This document shows positions 43,911 to 52,015 of a DNA stretch of 64,000 bases, one piece after another (the first letter of the stretch is position 1; each line of letters opens with the position of its first letter). Both the position numbers and the translations under genes were made by a program. This DNA is from Nostoc sp. NIES-4103 (GTDB taxonomy: Bacteria; Cyanobacteriota; Cyanobacteriia; Cyanobacteriales; Nostocaceae), in contig NZ_AP018288.1 in the NCBI RefSeq assembly GCF_002368335.1, forward strand, positions 364,948 through 428,947, written 5' to 3'. A model generated the notes under the pieces. The model had not been told where the DNA came from, did not search any database, and was given only the letters and a program-made list of their open reading frames with translations.

Positions 43911-44057
43911 TCAAATTTCGGCAACCTCACGGGTTAACAGACGTAATTGGTGGCGATCGCATTTCATTTTGTCTTTAAACTGCCACTCAATGGGGTGATA
44001 AGGTACTTCTGCATAGCAAGCACCACATAACCTAATTGGTCTGGATTTCATGGTCAT
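43911..44057 (-). CDS. small cysteine-containing protein (zinc-ribbon-like)
   Basis: A 48-residue reading frame, MTMKSRPIRLCGACYAEVPY followed by HPIEWQFKDKMKCDRHQLRL and LTREVAEI. AAAGGG lies just upstream of the first ATG, and a second ATG is at 44051. The CGAC and KCDRH pairs could bind zinc. Codon use and the HIP1 site inside look genomic. The assignment rests on coding character only. Confidence 0.5.
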   Translation of the reverse strand: MTMKSRPIRLCGACYAEVPYHPIEWQFKDKMKCDRHQLRLLTREVAEI

Positions 44058-44088
44058 ACCCTTTGGTGATCGATTGCTATTGAGCTAC

Positions 44089-45534
44089 TTAATCTCTTTT
44101 TTCCTGGCGTTCTTTGAGTTTTAGCAGTATTTCTGCGTGCATTTCGCGGGTAATGGGGTAAAAATAGGTGAGAACCATGCCACAAACTAAAGCAATGGTG
44201 GGTAGCGGCCCAATGGAAACACGAATTACATCTAATACAGCATTTGGTTGAATGGGCATTGGGATATCTGGTGTCGGCTTAATATATCCAGCTGCACCTA
44301 ATCTTTGTAACACGATATTAACTGCAATTCCTAAACAGATTTTTTGCAGAAATACCATGAAACTGTAGAAAATACCCTCGCGTCGCTGTCCTGTTTTGAG
44401 TTCATCTAGTTCAATAACATCGGGTAGCATTGACCAGGGAACAAGATAAGCTGTAGAAACACCAAAACCTGCCATCAGTGCAAAAATGTACATTAATGTG
44501 ATTTGACCAGGCTGCAAGAAAAACAGTCCAGCTTGGGCTATGATCCACAAAGCCATTCCCATGTAGTACACGGTTTGTTTGCCAACACGTTTACTAATGG
44601 CACTCCAAACAAACAACATGGACATAGCAGTTCCCTGCACTGTCAATAGCACTAAGTTAAAGTGCCATTGCGGCAATCGCATCCAACTAATGACAAAGTA
44701 GGGAATAATTGCAGCGGTTAATTGCACACTCAACCAAGAACACAGATAAATCCCCACCACAAACAAGAAAGCACGATTACTAAAAGCAATTTTCAGTTGT
44801 TGCCATAACGGAAGAGAAACTGTTTGTTCTGTTTCTGGGTGTAAACGTGCTACTGCTTGGGCGCGTTTTTTAGTTCCCCAAACACACCAGTACAATGGCA
44901 AAACAGAGATAATTCCACAGATAGCACCCAAGACTACATATTGTAGCTTGCCGTTATTGGGAATTAATAAGGAGATAACTAAAGCCAGAAGTATGGCGAA
45001 AATACTACCGCCAATAGAAAAGGAAAAGCGAAAACTGTTGAGGCTCGTCCGTTCGTCGTAATCTTGGGTTAGTTCCGCTGTGAGTGCAGTATATGGTAAA
45101 TTAACAACTGTGTAAAAAGCGTTAAATAAGATTGAAATAGCAGTGTAATACCAAAATAACCCCCAATTATTCACACTTTCATTATCACTGAAGTGAGGGA
45201 CAATCCACTGCAAAAAAAAGAAAATCCCAAAGGGAACAGCGCCCCAAATTATCCAAGGATAGCGCCTTCCCTGGCTGCTTTGAGTGCGATCGCTCAATAC
45301 CCCCACCATGGGATCGTTGACCGCATCCCACACTTTACCTACTAACTGGGTGCGTCCTGCTAAGTTAGGATTCAAACCAGCTACATCCGTCAAAAACGGT
45401 GATAAATAAGAAATGCCCACCATCGCAGTTATGGCTGTTCCCAAATCTCCAGCACCGAAAGCAATTTTAGTACTCAAGTCTAGTTTTTCGCTTTCAGGGT
45501 GATTCTGGGCATTGCCATCAGTAACATCGTTCAT
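44089..45534 (-). CDS. MFS transporter, glycoside-pentoside-hexuronide:cation symporter (MelB-like)
   Basis: 481 residues with about 12 membrane helices. The N-terminal TKIAFGAGDLGTAI, the loop VWDAVNDPMVGVLSDRTQSSQGRRYPWI and the central YLVPWSMLPDVIELDELKTGQRREGIFYS are diagnostic for the GPH family, which co-transports sugars with Na+ or H+. Residues of the cation site (the Asp in DAVNDP) are kept. The substrate is unknown. It is divergent from the phosphoribosyltransferase gene, with 70 bp between starts. Confidence 0.88.
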   Translation of the reverse strand: MNDVTDGNAQNHPESEKLDLSTKIAFGAGDLGTAITAMVGISYLSPFLTDVAGLNPNLAGRTQLVGKVWDAVNDPMVGVLSDRTQSSQGRRYPWIIWGAVPFGIFFFLQWIVPHFSDNESVNNWGLFWYYTAISILFNAFYTVVNLPYTALTAELTQDYDERTSLNSFRFSFSIGGSIFAILLALVISLLIPNNGKLQYVVLGAICGIISVLPLYWCVWGTKKRAQAVARLHPETEQTVSLPLWQQLKIAFSNRAFLFVVGIYLCSWLSVQLTAAIIPYFVISWMRLPQWHFNLVLLTVQGTAMSMLFVWSAISKRVGKQTVYYMGMALWIIAQAGLFFLQPGQITLMYIFALMAGFGVSTAYLVPWSMLPDVIELDELKTGQRREGIFYSFMVFLQKICLGIAVNIVLQRLGAAGYIKPTPDIPMPIQPNAVLDVIRVSIGPLPTIALVCGMVLTYFYPITREMHAEILLKLKERQEKRD

Positions 45535-45604
45535 AATATCTTGCGCTCATACTAAAATAGAAAGTTTGCGGTTGCCTTAGTATTACCTAGAAATCAATTT
45601 TTTT

Positions 45605-46123
45605 ATGCCAGACCTTTACGTTTCTTGGTCAGATTATCACCAGAAAATTGAACAACTGGCTGCCCAGATTTATGAATCTGGTTGGCAATTCAATCAGATT
45701 ATCTGTCTCGCCAGAGGGGGACTGCGGGTAGGAGACATTCTCTCACGGATATACGAGCAGCCGTTGGCAATTTTAGCAACATCTTCTTACAGTGGCCCTG
45801 GGAAACAAGAAAGAGGCAGTTTAACATTTTCTCGCCACTTAACTATGACTACCGAAAAGTTAGGTTCGCGGATTCTTTTGGTAGATGACTTGGTAGACTC
45901 TGGGGTGACACTCCAGCAGACTATTCCTTGGTTAAAGCAAAATAGCGATCGCCCAATTGAAGAAATTCGCACCGCTGTAATTTGGTATAAAGCTTGTTCG
46001 GTCATCGCACCCAATTACTATGTCGATTACTTACCTGATAACCCCTGGATTCATCAACCCTTTGAACATTATGAGCATATGAATCCAGCACAACTCGCGG
46101 CGAAGGTGAGTCAGCCGTGTTGA
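45605..46123 (+). CDS. phosphoribosyltransferase (xanthine/hypoxanthine type)
   Basis: 172 residues with the type I PRTase fold. The hood begins YVSWSDYHQKIEQLA, CLARGGLRVGDILSR carries the pyrophosphate loop, and the PRPP loop is ILLVDDLVDSGVTL (about 94-107). The closing NPWIHQPFEHYE resembles xanthine/hypoxanthine-salvage enzymes (Gpt/Xpt-like). It most likely converts a purine base plus PRPP to the nucleotide, though regulatory PRTases exist. It has no operon partner. Confidence 0.85.
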   Translation: MPDLYVSWSDYHQKIEQLAAQIYESGWQFNQIICLARGGLRVGDILSRIYEQPLAILATSSYSGPGKQERGSLTFSRHLTMTTEKLGSRILLVDDLVDSGVTLQQTIPWLKQNSDRPIEEIRTAVIWYKACSVIAPNYYVDYLPDNPWIHQPFEHYEHMNPAQLAAKVSQPC

Positions 46124-46438
46124 GGGGATGAGGGGATAGGGAGATGAGGGAGATGAGGGAGATGAGGAGGCAGTGCGGTCTTGGGGTCTCCCCCAACGGG
46201 AGAGGCAGTGACGCTCGGAAAGCGTAGCGTCTCCCCTTGGGAGAAGACTCGCGCTTCGCTACGCTAACGCAATCGGCGGAAGCCGCCAAGACTGCGACTG
46301 CCTCACCAAGTGGAGCAACTGCCGTGGAGATGAGGGAGTAATTAGCAATTTTTTTAGGGTGGGTACTGCTATTTGTTAGCTCAAACCTTGATTTTTGAGG
46401 TTGATCAAACTCATACCATTTCATGAAATATCTAATAC
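46124..46438. repeat. interspersed repeat cluster
   Basis: GATGAGG(GA) heptamer-like units (46128-46172) are followed by an interspersed palindromic repeat (about 46175-46325; CGTCTCCCCTTGGGAGAAGAC and GGCGGAAGCCGCC). A related copy lies at about 12500-12570. There is no coding sequence. Confidence 0.6.
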
Positions 46439-46630
46439 AACGTGAGTTCGACAAGTGCTGTTTTAACCTCTCCCCCGGCCCCTCTCCTACAAGGAGAGGG
46501 GAGTAAAAGCCTTATTTTTTCGTTCCTCCTCCCTCGCCTTACCCAGACGCAACGCGATCGCTTGCTTCTTGGAAGGAGTACGCCTAAATGGAGAGGGAGG
46601 CCGGGAGGGAGAGGTCATCGAACTCACGTT
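46439..46630. mobile_element. MITE with 13-bp TIR and 5-bp target duplication
   Basis: A 192-bp element. The left end is AACGTGAGTTCGA and the right end TCGAACTCACGTT, a perfect 13-bp inverted repeat. AATAC is duplicated immediately outside both ends (46434-46438 and 46631-46635). The interior holds CCTCTCC/GGAGAGG inverted sequences. A second, partial copy of the end (CCGAACTCACGTT) lies at about 55403-55415. It is non-autonomous and needs a transposase from elsewhere. Confidence 0.8.
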
Positions 46631-46645
46631 AATACAGATATAGGG

Positions 46646-46673
46646 GTAGGGGCGTACAGATGTACGCCCCTAC
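46646..46673. repeat. GTAGGGGCGTACA palindrome
   Basis: A perfect 13-bp inverted repeat, GTAGGGGCGTACA-GA-TGTACGCCCCTAC. It is of the cyanobacterial GTAGGGGC...GCCCCTAC palindrome family. A shorter member is at about 55850-55870. Confidence 0.75.
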
Positions 46674-46801
46674 ATCATTTGTGGCAAAAATTCTGGAAAA
46701 TGGTATCAGGTTAAATTTCCCCAAAAAAGATATCTTTCTTAAACGGACAGGGAGTAACTGTAAGACTATTTCGGTAGCAGGTTGCTGTGAACTGTCAAGA
46801 A

Positions 46802-46824
46802 TCACCGACCTTGAAGGTCGGTGA
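46802..46824 (-). terminator. strong hairpin after the 202-aa hypothetical gene
   Basis: TCACCGACCTT-G-AAGGTCGGTGA, an 11-bp perfect stem 11 bp past the stop codon of the minus-strand gene, followed on that strand by TTCTTGAC. It may act as a terminator. Similar palindromes also mark the ends of IS200/IS605-type elements. Confidence 0.45.
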
Positions 46825-46835
46825 GTATGTCAACA

Positions 46836-47444
46836 TTAACCAATAGGAAGGTTACCCGGATTCACTGCATGAATAAATTCACTACCCGATCGCGGTCTTC
46901 CTCTTTTATAACGAGCTTCTTCTGGTTTACCCCATCCTAGCTGCAAAATTATTTCTAAAAAGCTAGAATTTTCCCACTTCCATAAACTTGCCCATTCGGT
47001 AATTTGAGTAATTCTTTCTACATCCGACTGGGTAATTTTTTGATATTGTTTGCTATTATTAAAACTCAAGTATAAGTCCATATCCGCAGTCACTTCATAC
47101 CAAAATTTTAAAATAGAATTTTTTGCAGCTTTTAATATTTCCAAATCATTGGTAAGTGCAATTAATTCGGCATCTACTTCTGGATAATGTAAGCTTTCAC
47201 CTTTAACATTCATCTCACGCCAGACAATCCCTGAAACTTCATTTTCTCTCTGGTAGTCGTGAATAGCAGCTTTAAAATCCTGATATGCCGTGAACTTTTG
47301 TAGTCCATCAGTTTTGATAAACTGGTCAATTACAGGATTGCCAGACACTTTAACTTCTAATTTTAACCGCTCTCCTTTGAGGCAAGCTTGGCGTTCGGCT
47401 GCCAAAATTTGGATTAGTTCTTCAGTAGTGTAAACCTTTGACAT
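46836..47444 (-). CDS. hypothetical protein
   Basis: A 202-residue soluble protein, unrecognised. It starts MSKVYTTEELIQILAAERQA, a helical N-terminus. The middle (DFKAAIHDYQRENEVSGIVWRE) and the tail (WGKPEEARYKRGRPRSGSEFIHAV) look conserved in character. There is no signal peptide, membrane segment or known motif. It is monocistronic, with a strong hairpin after the stop. Confidence 0.65.
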   Translation of the reverse strand: MSKVYTTEELIQILAAERQACLKGERLKLEVKVSGNPVIDQFIKTDGLQKFTAYQDFKAAIHDYQRENEVSGIVWREMNVKGESLHYPEVDAELIALTNDLEILKAAKNSILKFWYEVTADMDLYLSFNNSKQYQKITQSDVERITQITEWASLWKWENSSFLEIILQLGWGKPEEARYKRGRPRSGSEFIHAVNPGNLPIG

Positions 47445-47644
47445 CAGAAGTTGTTAGTAGTCAGTTGTGAGCCAGCGCGGTCTTGGGGGTTCCCCCCATG
47501 AGCGACTGGCGAACCCGTAAGGGTCATTTGTTAGTTGTCAACAAAACCTTGGACTATGGATTAATTTCTTCACTGCTTAAGCTAGTGATTTTAATATTAT
47601 CTCTTGGTATCATCGGGAATACAGTATCAGAACCAACTAAAAAT

Positions 47645-47671
47645 TAGGGTAGACCAATTGTGTCTACCCTA
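47645..47671 (-). terminator. intrinsic terminator of the PSI accumulation factor gene
   Basis: On the minus strand TAGGGTAGAC pairs with GTCTACCCTA across a 7-nt loop, followed by ATTTTTAG. It begins 5 bp after the stop codon at 47676. Confidence 0.7.
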
Positions 47672-47675
47672 AAAG

Positions 47676-48266
47676 TTATTTAGCTAACTCACTACTGAAC
47701 TCATTGAAGGAACGCCGCTTTAACTCCACTGATTCAGAACGGGGTAATAAATCAAACACTTCCCGAAATCTATCGTCTATTTCTTCAAAGGGTACTTGTC
47801 CCTTCTTATTCAAAACTACCTCACCTGACTGATCAAACACTACGACTTGAGGAACAGCCCCAGAGTAGTAATATCCTGGTTGTGTGCGATCATAAGTCTT
47901 GTCAGGCTGGATGGCATCCACATCAATAGGTATAATTTCTGCTGCCCTTCCATAAAATTCCTGCACTCGTGAAATAGTAATCGCATATTTCTTGCAGTCA
48001 CTACTGTCATCAACATAAAACGCCAACATAGCAGGTTTATGTTTCGCTAAAGTCTGTGCTAACGTTTCTTTGGAAGGAACCAGCGAACCATTGCCAGCAT
48101 AAACTACAAAAACGTTGCCATCAAAACTATCATCTTTGATACCTGCTAAGGCAGGCTGCATACTAATGAGAAACAGACAAGTTAGTATTAACAGGCATTT
48201 CGATACCAACCGTCGCCAGTTAGCAAGCTGTTTATGTAAAAAAAGAAACTTTATACTACTCATCAA
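47676..48266 (-). CDS. thylakoid membrane photosystem I accumulation factor-like (thioredoxin fold)
   Basis: 196 residues. It has a positively charged start, a hydrophobic signal or anchor (LILTCLFLISMQPALA, about 27-42) and a thioredoxin-like domain. Matching family features are DDSFDGNVFVVYAGNGSLVP, MLAFYVDDSSDCKKYA (where a CxxC would sit, only one Cys is kept), YYYSGAVPQVVVFDQSGEV and the C-terminal LPRSESVELKRRSFNEF. Cyanobacterial members are annotated as thylakoid proteins needed for normal PSI levels. Since the second active-site cysteine is missing, it is probably not a disulfide reductase. It has its own terminator. Confidence 0.8.
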   Translation of the reverse strand: MMSSIKFLFLHKQLANWRRLVSKCLLILTCLFLISMQPALAGIKDDSFDGNVFVVYAGNGSLVPSKETLAQTLAKHKPAMLAFYVDDSSDCKKYAITISRVQEFYGRAAEIIPIDVDAIQPDKTYDRTQPGYYYSGAVPQVVVFDQSGEVVLNKKGQVPFEEIDDRFREVFDLLPRSESVELKRRSFNEFSSELAK

Positions 48267-48657
48267 AAGGAACCTTGCAAGCTACTAGTTGTCGAAGTTG
48301 GTGCTGAATTATAATTACACCCGCGCACTATTTTTTAAGATACAGCCTATGGTGGGCAATGGGCATGGGGCATTGGGCATGGGGCATTGGGAATTGGGCA
48401 TGTGGGGTCATTGGGCATTAGTTATTTCTTCCTCATCCCCCTCATCCCCCTCATCTTCCTCATCCCCCCATTGCCCCCCAACCCCAGAGGGGGCCCCGAA
48501 GCCCCCCATCTCCCCATCCCCCCATCTCCCCATCCCCCTCATCCCCCCATCATCACTAGGGCTGGCATTTTGAGCCAGGATTCGCTAAACTCACGCTTAT
48601 TAAAATTGCAACTTCAGGCTATCAATATAGCAACCGCCAGAAGATTAGGATACGAAT
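48267..48657. repeat. STRR-rich spacer before murT
   Basis: 391 bp. It contains GGGCATT/GGGCATG heptamers (48355-48418), CCCTCAT units (about 48428-48470) and CCATCTCC/CCCCCAT units (48505-48550). Frames here are translated repeats only. The murT promoter should lie near 48560-48650. Confidence 0.65.
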
Positions 48658-49995
48658 GTGGGTAAGCAAATAAAATTTATAGATAGGCTGCGACTCGGTT
48701 TCGCGGTGTTGGTAGCAAAAAGCGTTACGTTTATAGTGCGATCGCTGCGTCTGGGTGCTGCTAGTGTATTACCAGGCTCTATTGCCCGTCGCATTGAACC
48801 CCGACTGTTACAATTATTGAGTCAGCAAGTGAAAAATGGGGTAATTTTAATTGCTGGTACTAACGGCAAAACCACTACATCGCTGCTCATCAAAACGATT
48901 CTAGAACGCAATGGCTACCGCATCGCCCATAATTCTACAGGCGCAAATCTCGAAAATGGTTTGATGACAGCGCTGTTAGAAAGTACGAATTTGGTAGGGA
49001 CACTCGATGTTGATTACGCAATTTTGGAAGTTGATGAAAATATTGTACCGAAGGTATTAACACCACTCCAGCCGCGAATCATCCTGTGTTTAAATTTATT
49101 CCGTGACCAACTCGATAGATATGGGGAAGTAGACACAATTAGTAAACGTTGGACAAAGGTAATTTCTACTCTGCCGCCAGAAACAGTTGTCATTCCCAAT
49201 GCTGACGATCCGACTTTATCTTATCTCGGTCAACAGTTACCCCAACGAGTTTTATTCTTTGGCTTGAATGAACCAGAACAATATTTAGAAGCAATTCCTC
49301 ACGCAGTTGATTCTATTTATTGTCCAAAATGTGGGCATTCTTTAGATTACAAAGGTGTTTATTTATCTCATTTAGGAGATTTTACTTGTCCTAGTTGTGG
49401 TTTTAGTAAAAGTCAACCATCTCTTGAAAGTAGAGAATGGCAACAAATTCTGGTTGGTTTATACAACAAATATAATACTTTAGCTGCTGTCACAGCCACA
49501 AAAGAATTAGGAGTTGATGAAGCAATAATTAGAGATACTATTAACAACTTCCAAGCAGCTTTTGGTCGGGCGGAAGAATTAGAAATTAACGGTAAACGAG
49601 TGCGGATTTTATTATCAAAAAATCCTGTAGGAACGAATGAAACAATTAGAGTCGTAACTAAAAGTACTGACACAACTACATTATTAGTATTGAACGATCG
49701 CACACCCGATGGCACAGATGTATCCTGGATTTGGGATGTAGATACGGAGAAATTAGTCGAACGCGGAGGGACTTTAGTAGTTAGTGGCGATCGCGTTTAT
49801 GATATGGCGCTACGTCTGCGCTATAGTGAGAAATCTGGCGAGAGTAGATTAAATTTGATTGTCGAAGAAGATTTACGACAAGCGATCGCTACTGCCTTAG
49901 AACATACACCAGATCACGAAACCTTGCACATTCTGCCCACCTATTCAGCCATGCTAGAAGTGCGAGAAGTTCTCACTGGACGGAAAATTCTTTAA
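48658..49995 (+). CDS. murT: lipid II isoglutaminyl synthase, MurT subunit
   Basis: 445 residues from a GTG. A Mur-ligase family protein with ATP loop GTNGKTTTSLLIK (about 66), central-domain motifs AILEVDEN and LNLFRDQLDRYGE, and the MurT-specific four-cysteine zinc insert (CPKCGHSLDY ... CPSCGFS, about 222-250). It also has the C-terminal DUF1727 part with LLVLNDRTPDGTDVSWIWDVD. MurT activates the D-Glu carboxylate of the lipid II stem for amidation with ammonia from GatD. gatD follows on the same strand, separated by 196 bp of heptamer repeats. Confidence 0.92.
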   Translation: MGKQIKFIDRLRLGFAVLVAKSVTFIVRSLRLGAASVLPGSIARRIEPRLLQLLSQQVKNGVILIAGTNGKTTTSLLIKTILERNGYRIAHNSTGANLENGLMTALLESTNLVGTLDVDYAILEVDENIVPKVLTPLQPRIILCLNLFRDQLDRYGEVDTISKRWTKVISTLPPETVVIPNADDPTLSYLGQQLPQRVLFFGLNEPEQYLEAIPHAVDSIYCPKCGHSLDYKGVYLSHLGDFTCPSCGFSKSQPSLESREWQQILVGLYNKYNTLAAVTATKELGVDEAIIRDTINNFQAAFGRAEELEINGKRVRILLSKNPVGTNETIRVVTKSTDTTTLLVLNDRTPDGTDVSWIWDVDTEKLVERGGTLVVSGDRVYDMALRLRYSEKSGESRLNLIVEEDLRQAIATALEHTPDHETLHILPTYSAMLEVREVLTGRKIL

Positions 49996-50191
49996 TTTAG
50001 GGAGTGGGGAGTAGGGAGTAGGGAGTAGGGGAGATGAGGGGGATGAGGGAGATGAGGGGGATGAGGAAGATGGAAAGAAGTAACTAAATTCCCAATTCCC
50101 CATTCTCAATTCCCCATTCTCAATTCCCCATTCCCAATTCCCCAGTCCCCAGTCCCCAGTCCCCAGTCCCCAGTCCCCAGTACCCAAAATT
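49996..50191. repeat. heptamer arrays between murT and gatD
   Basis: GGGAGTA units (50000-50030), GGGATGA/GAGATGA units (50033-50070), CCCCATT/CTCAATT units (50095-50140) and CCCCAGT units (50141-50182) fill the entire space between two genes that elsewhere are tightly coupled. Confidence 0.8.
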
Positions 50192-51004
50192 ATGAAAAAC
50201 TTAGAATTAACAATCGGTTGGTTGTACCCGACGCTGATGAGTACCTATGGCGATCGCGGTAATGTTATTACTATTGAACGTCGCGCTCAGTGGCGGGGAT
50301 ACAATATTAAGGTGTTGCCTTTGGATCAAAATGCCACCGCCGCTGATATTAAAAGTGTGGATGTGATTGTCGGTGGTGGCGCACAAGACCGTCAGCAAGA
50401 AATTGTCATGCGCGATTTGCAGGGTGCAAAGGCTGATGCCATGCGTGAGAAAATTGAAAATGGTACACCAGGGGTATTCACCTGTGGTTCTCCTCAACTA
50501 CTAGGACATTATTATGAACCTGGCTTAGGACAAAGGATTGAAGGTTTGGGAATACTCGATTTAGTTTCTGTGCATCCTGGTGAAAATACTAAGCGCTGTA
50601 TCGGTAACTTGGTAATTGAAGTTACAGCTTCACGTCTGGCGCGAGATTTAGAAGAGATGACAGGAAGCAAACCTTATTTAGTCGGCTTTGAAAATCATGG
50701 CGGACGTACCAAGCTAGGGAAAGTCGAAGCATTGGGGCGCGTGGTGTATGGCTTGGGCAATAATGGTGAGGATGGGACAGAAGGAGCATTTTATCAGAAT
50801 GCGATCGCTACTTATTCCCACGGCCCATTGTTGCCGAAAAATCCCTTTGTGGCAGACTGGCTAATTCAAACAGCACTGCGGTTGAAATATCAGCAGGCGA
50901 TCGCCTTGCAACCTTTAGATGATACCCTGGCACTACAAGCGCGGGAAGCCATGTTTAAACGGTTGAAAGTTACTTTACCAACTCCTACAGCGGCTAAAGT
51001 TTAA
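50192..51004 (+). CDS. gatD: lipid II isoglutaminyl synthase, GatD glutaminase subunit
   Basis: A 270-residue class I glutamine amidotransferase of the CobB/CobQ-like GatD group. The N-terminus is WLYPTLMSTYGDRGNVITIE. The nucleophile cysteine is in GVFTCGSPQLLGHYY and the catalytic histidine in GFENHGGRTKL or the later TYSHGPLLP block. GatD hydrolyses glutamine and channels ammonia to MurT for amidation of D-Glu in peptidoglycan. A CTCTCCCC-GGGGAGAG hairpin follows the stop (51026-51046). Confidence 0.93.
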   Translation: MKNLELTIGWLYPTLMSTYGDRGNVITIERRAQWRGYNIKVLPLDQNATAADIKSVDVIVGGGAQDRQQEIVMRDLQGAKADAMREKIENGTPGVFTCGSPQLLGHYYEPGLGQRIEGLGILDLVSVHPGENTKRCIGNLVIEVTASRLARDLEEMTGSKPYLVGFENHGGRTKLGKVEALGRVVYGLGNNGEDGTEGAFYQNAIATYSHGPLLPKNPFVADWLIQTALRLKYQQAIALQPLDDTLALQAREAMFKRLKVTLPTPTAAKV

Positions 51005-52015
51005 TTTTAAGTTTGCTGTTTAAGTCTCTCCCCGCGTCGGGGAGAGGTTTGGAGAGGGGTCAAATTTGACGCAAAGCAAAGGGGCGAAGCATGACTCAAG
51101 CCTTACGCAAAGTAGTAACATTTGATGAATTTATTGCACAATTAGTTTAAAAGTATAAAATTACACTTTATATTTTAAGTGTGAAAGGCGATCGCCTCCT
51201 GCAAGAGCCTGCAATCGCCTTTTTCAAAACCCCTAATAGGGAAAGGCGATCGCCCTTTGCCAAGAGTCCGCGTAGGCGTAGCCCGTCGTAGACATCGCCT
51301 TTCAAAAAACCCCCACATTAGCAGTCAAATATCATTATAAAACAAGTATAAAAGTTCACTCAAGCACAGTTTTAATACCAATTCGCAATTCGCCCATGAG
51401 CGCAATTTGTAATTCGCAATTCACAATGCAGTAAGGGCTACACGACTGAGTGTAAGGGCTACACGACTGAGTGTAAGGGCTACACGACTGAGTGTAAGGG
51501 CTGCGCGACTGAGTGTAAGGGCTACACGACTGAGTGTAAGGGCTACACGACTGAGTGTAAGGGCTGCGCGACTGAGTGTAAGGGCTGCACAAGTTAGTGT
51601 AAGAGTTGCACGACTGAGTGTAAGGGCTGCGCGACTGAGTGTAAGGGCTGCACAAGTTAGTGTAAGGGCTGCACGACTTGTAGTCTTGTAGGGTGCGTTA
51701 TCGCGCCAGCGTAACGCACCGCAAATCTCTGGCGGTGCGTTAGGACTACCGTCCATAACGCACCCTACCAGACTCAAATCTTTTGTGGTAGTGGTTGTTT
51801 TGACTTGTGTGTACACCGTAGCCTACCAAACTTTCTCTACGAAAGAAAAGGGGAGTAAGCGCTTGTGTTTGTAGGTGAATCGCTAAAATCTTTCTTATAA
51901 TTCAGTAAAACTGATAAGCGCTTATGTATTGTTACTTAGGATAGTGGGTTGTGCCGAGATTGCCCAGCTAATCAGAGGCATTACATATAACTTTCGTTGA
52001 CAGGTGAACCTCAAC
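51005..52015. repeat. 1-kb repeat-filled intergenic region
   Basis: In order: a CTCTCCCCGCGTCGGGGAGAG hairpin (51026-51046), two hairpins built on AAGGCGATCGCC (about 51187-51224 and 51243-51305), a 21-bp tandem array (51431-51680), and a GTAGGGTGCGTTA ... TAACGCACCCTAC repeat (about 51688-51770). An AT-rich stretch before the Roco gene probably carries its promoter. No gene is supported. Confidence 0.65.
51431..51680. repeat. minisatellite, 12 copies of a 21-bp unit
   Basis: Units of TGTAAGGGCTACACGACTGAG, with three recurrent variants (TGCGCGACTGAG, TGCACAAGTTAG, TGCACGACTGAG) in a partly ordered pattern. 21 bp is seven codons, so all frames stay open and give seven-residue peptide repeats, but no start or ribosome-binding site supports a gene. 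Confidence 0.9.

Noticed and set aside
46442..46714. Plus-strand 90-codon frame
   Set aside because: Coincides with the MITE and the following palindrome; not a gene.
48289..48665. Two overlapping plus-strand frames before murT
   Set aside because: Composed almost wholly of translated GGGCATT and CCCTCAT heptamers; murT itself begins at 48658.
49996..50191. CRISPR array
   Set aside because: The repeats are 7-bp heptamers without spacers.
51356..51816. Two minus-strand reading frames with seven-residue repeats (LTLSRAA and SPYTQSC types)
   Set aside because: They are translations of the 21-bp minisatellite, which leaves every frame open. There is no ribosome-binding site and no non-repetitive domain.
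51780..51830. TGTACA at about 51810 as the far end of the CAST
   Set aside because: No inverted 20-bp sites beside it and the following bases are CCGTA, not TTCGA.
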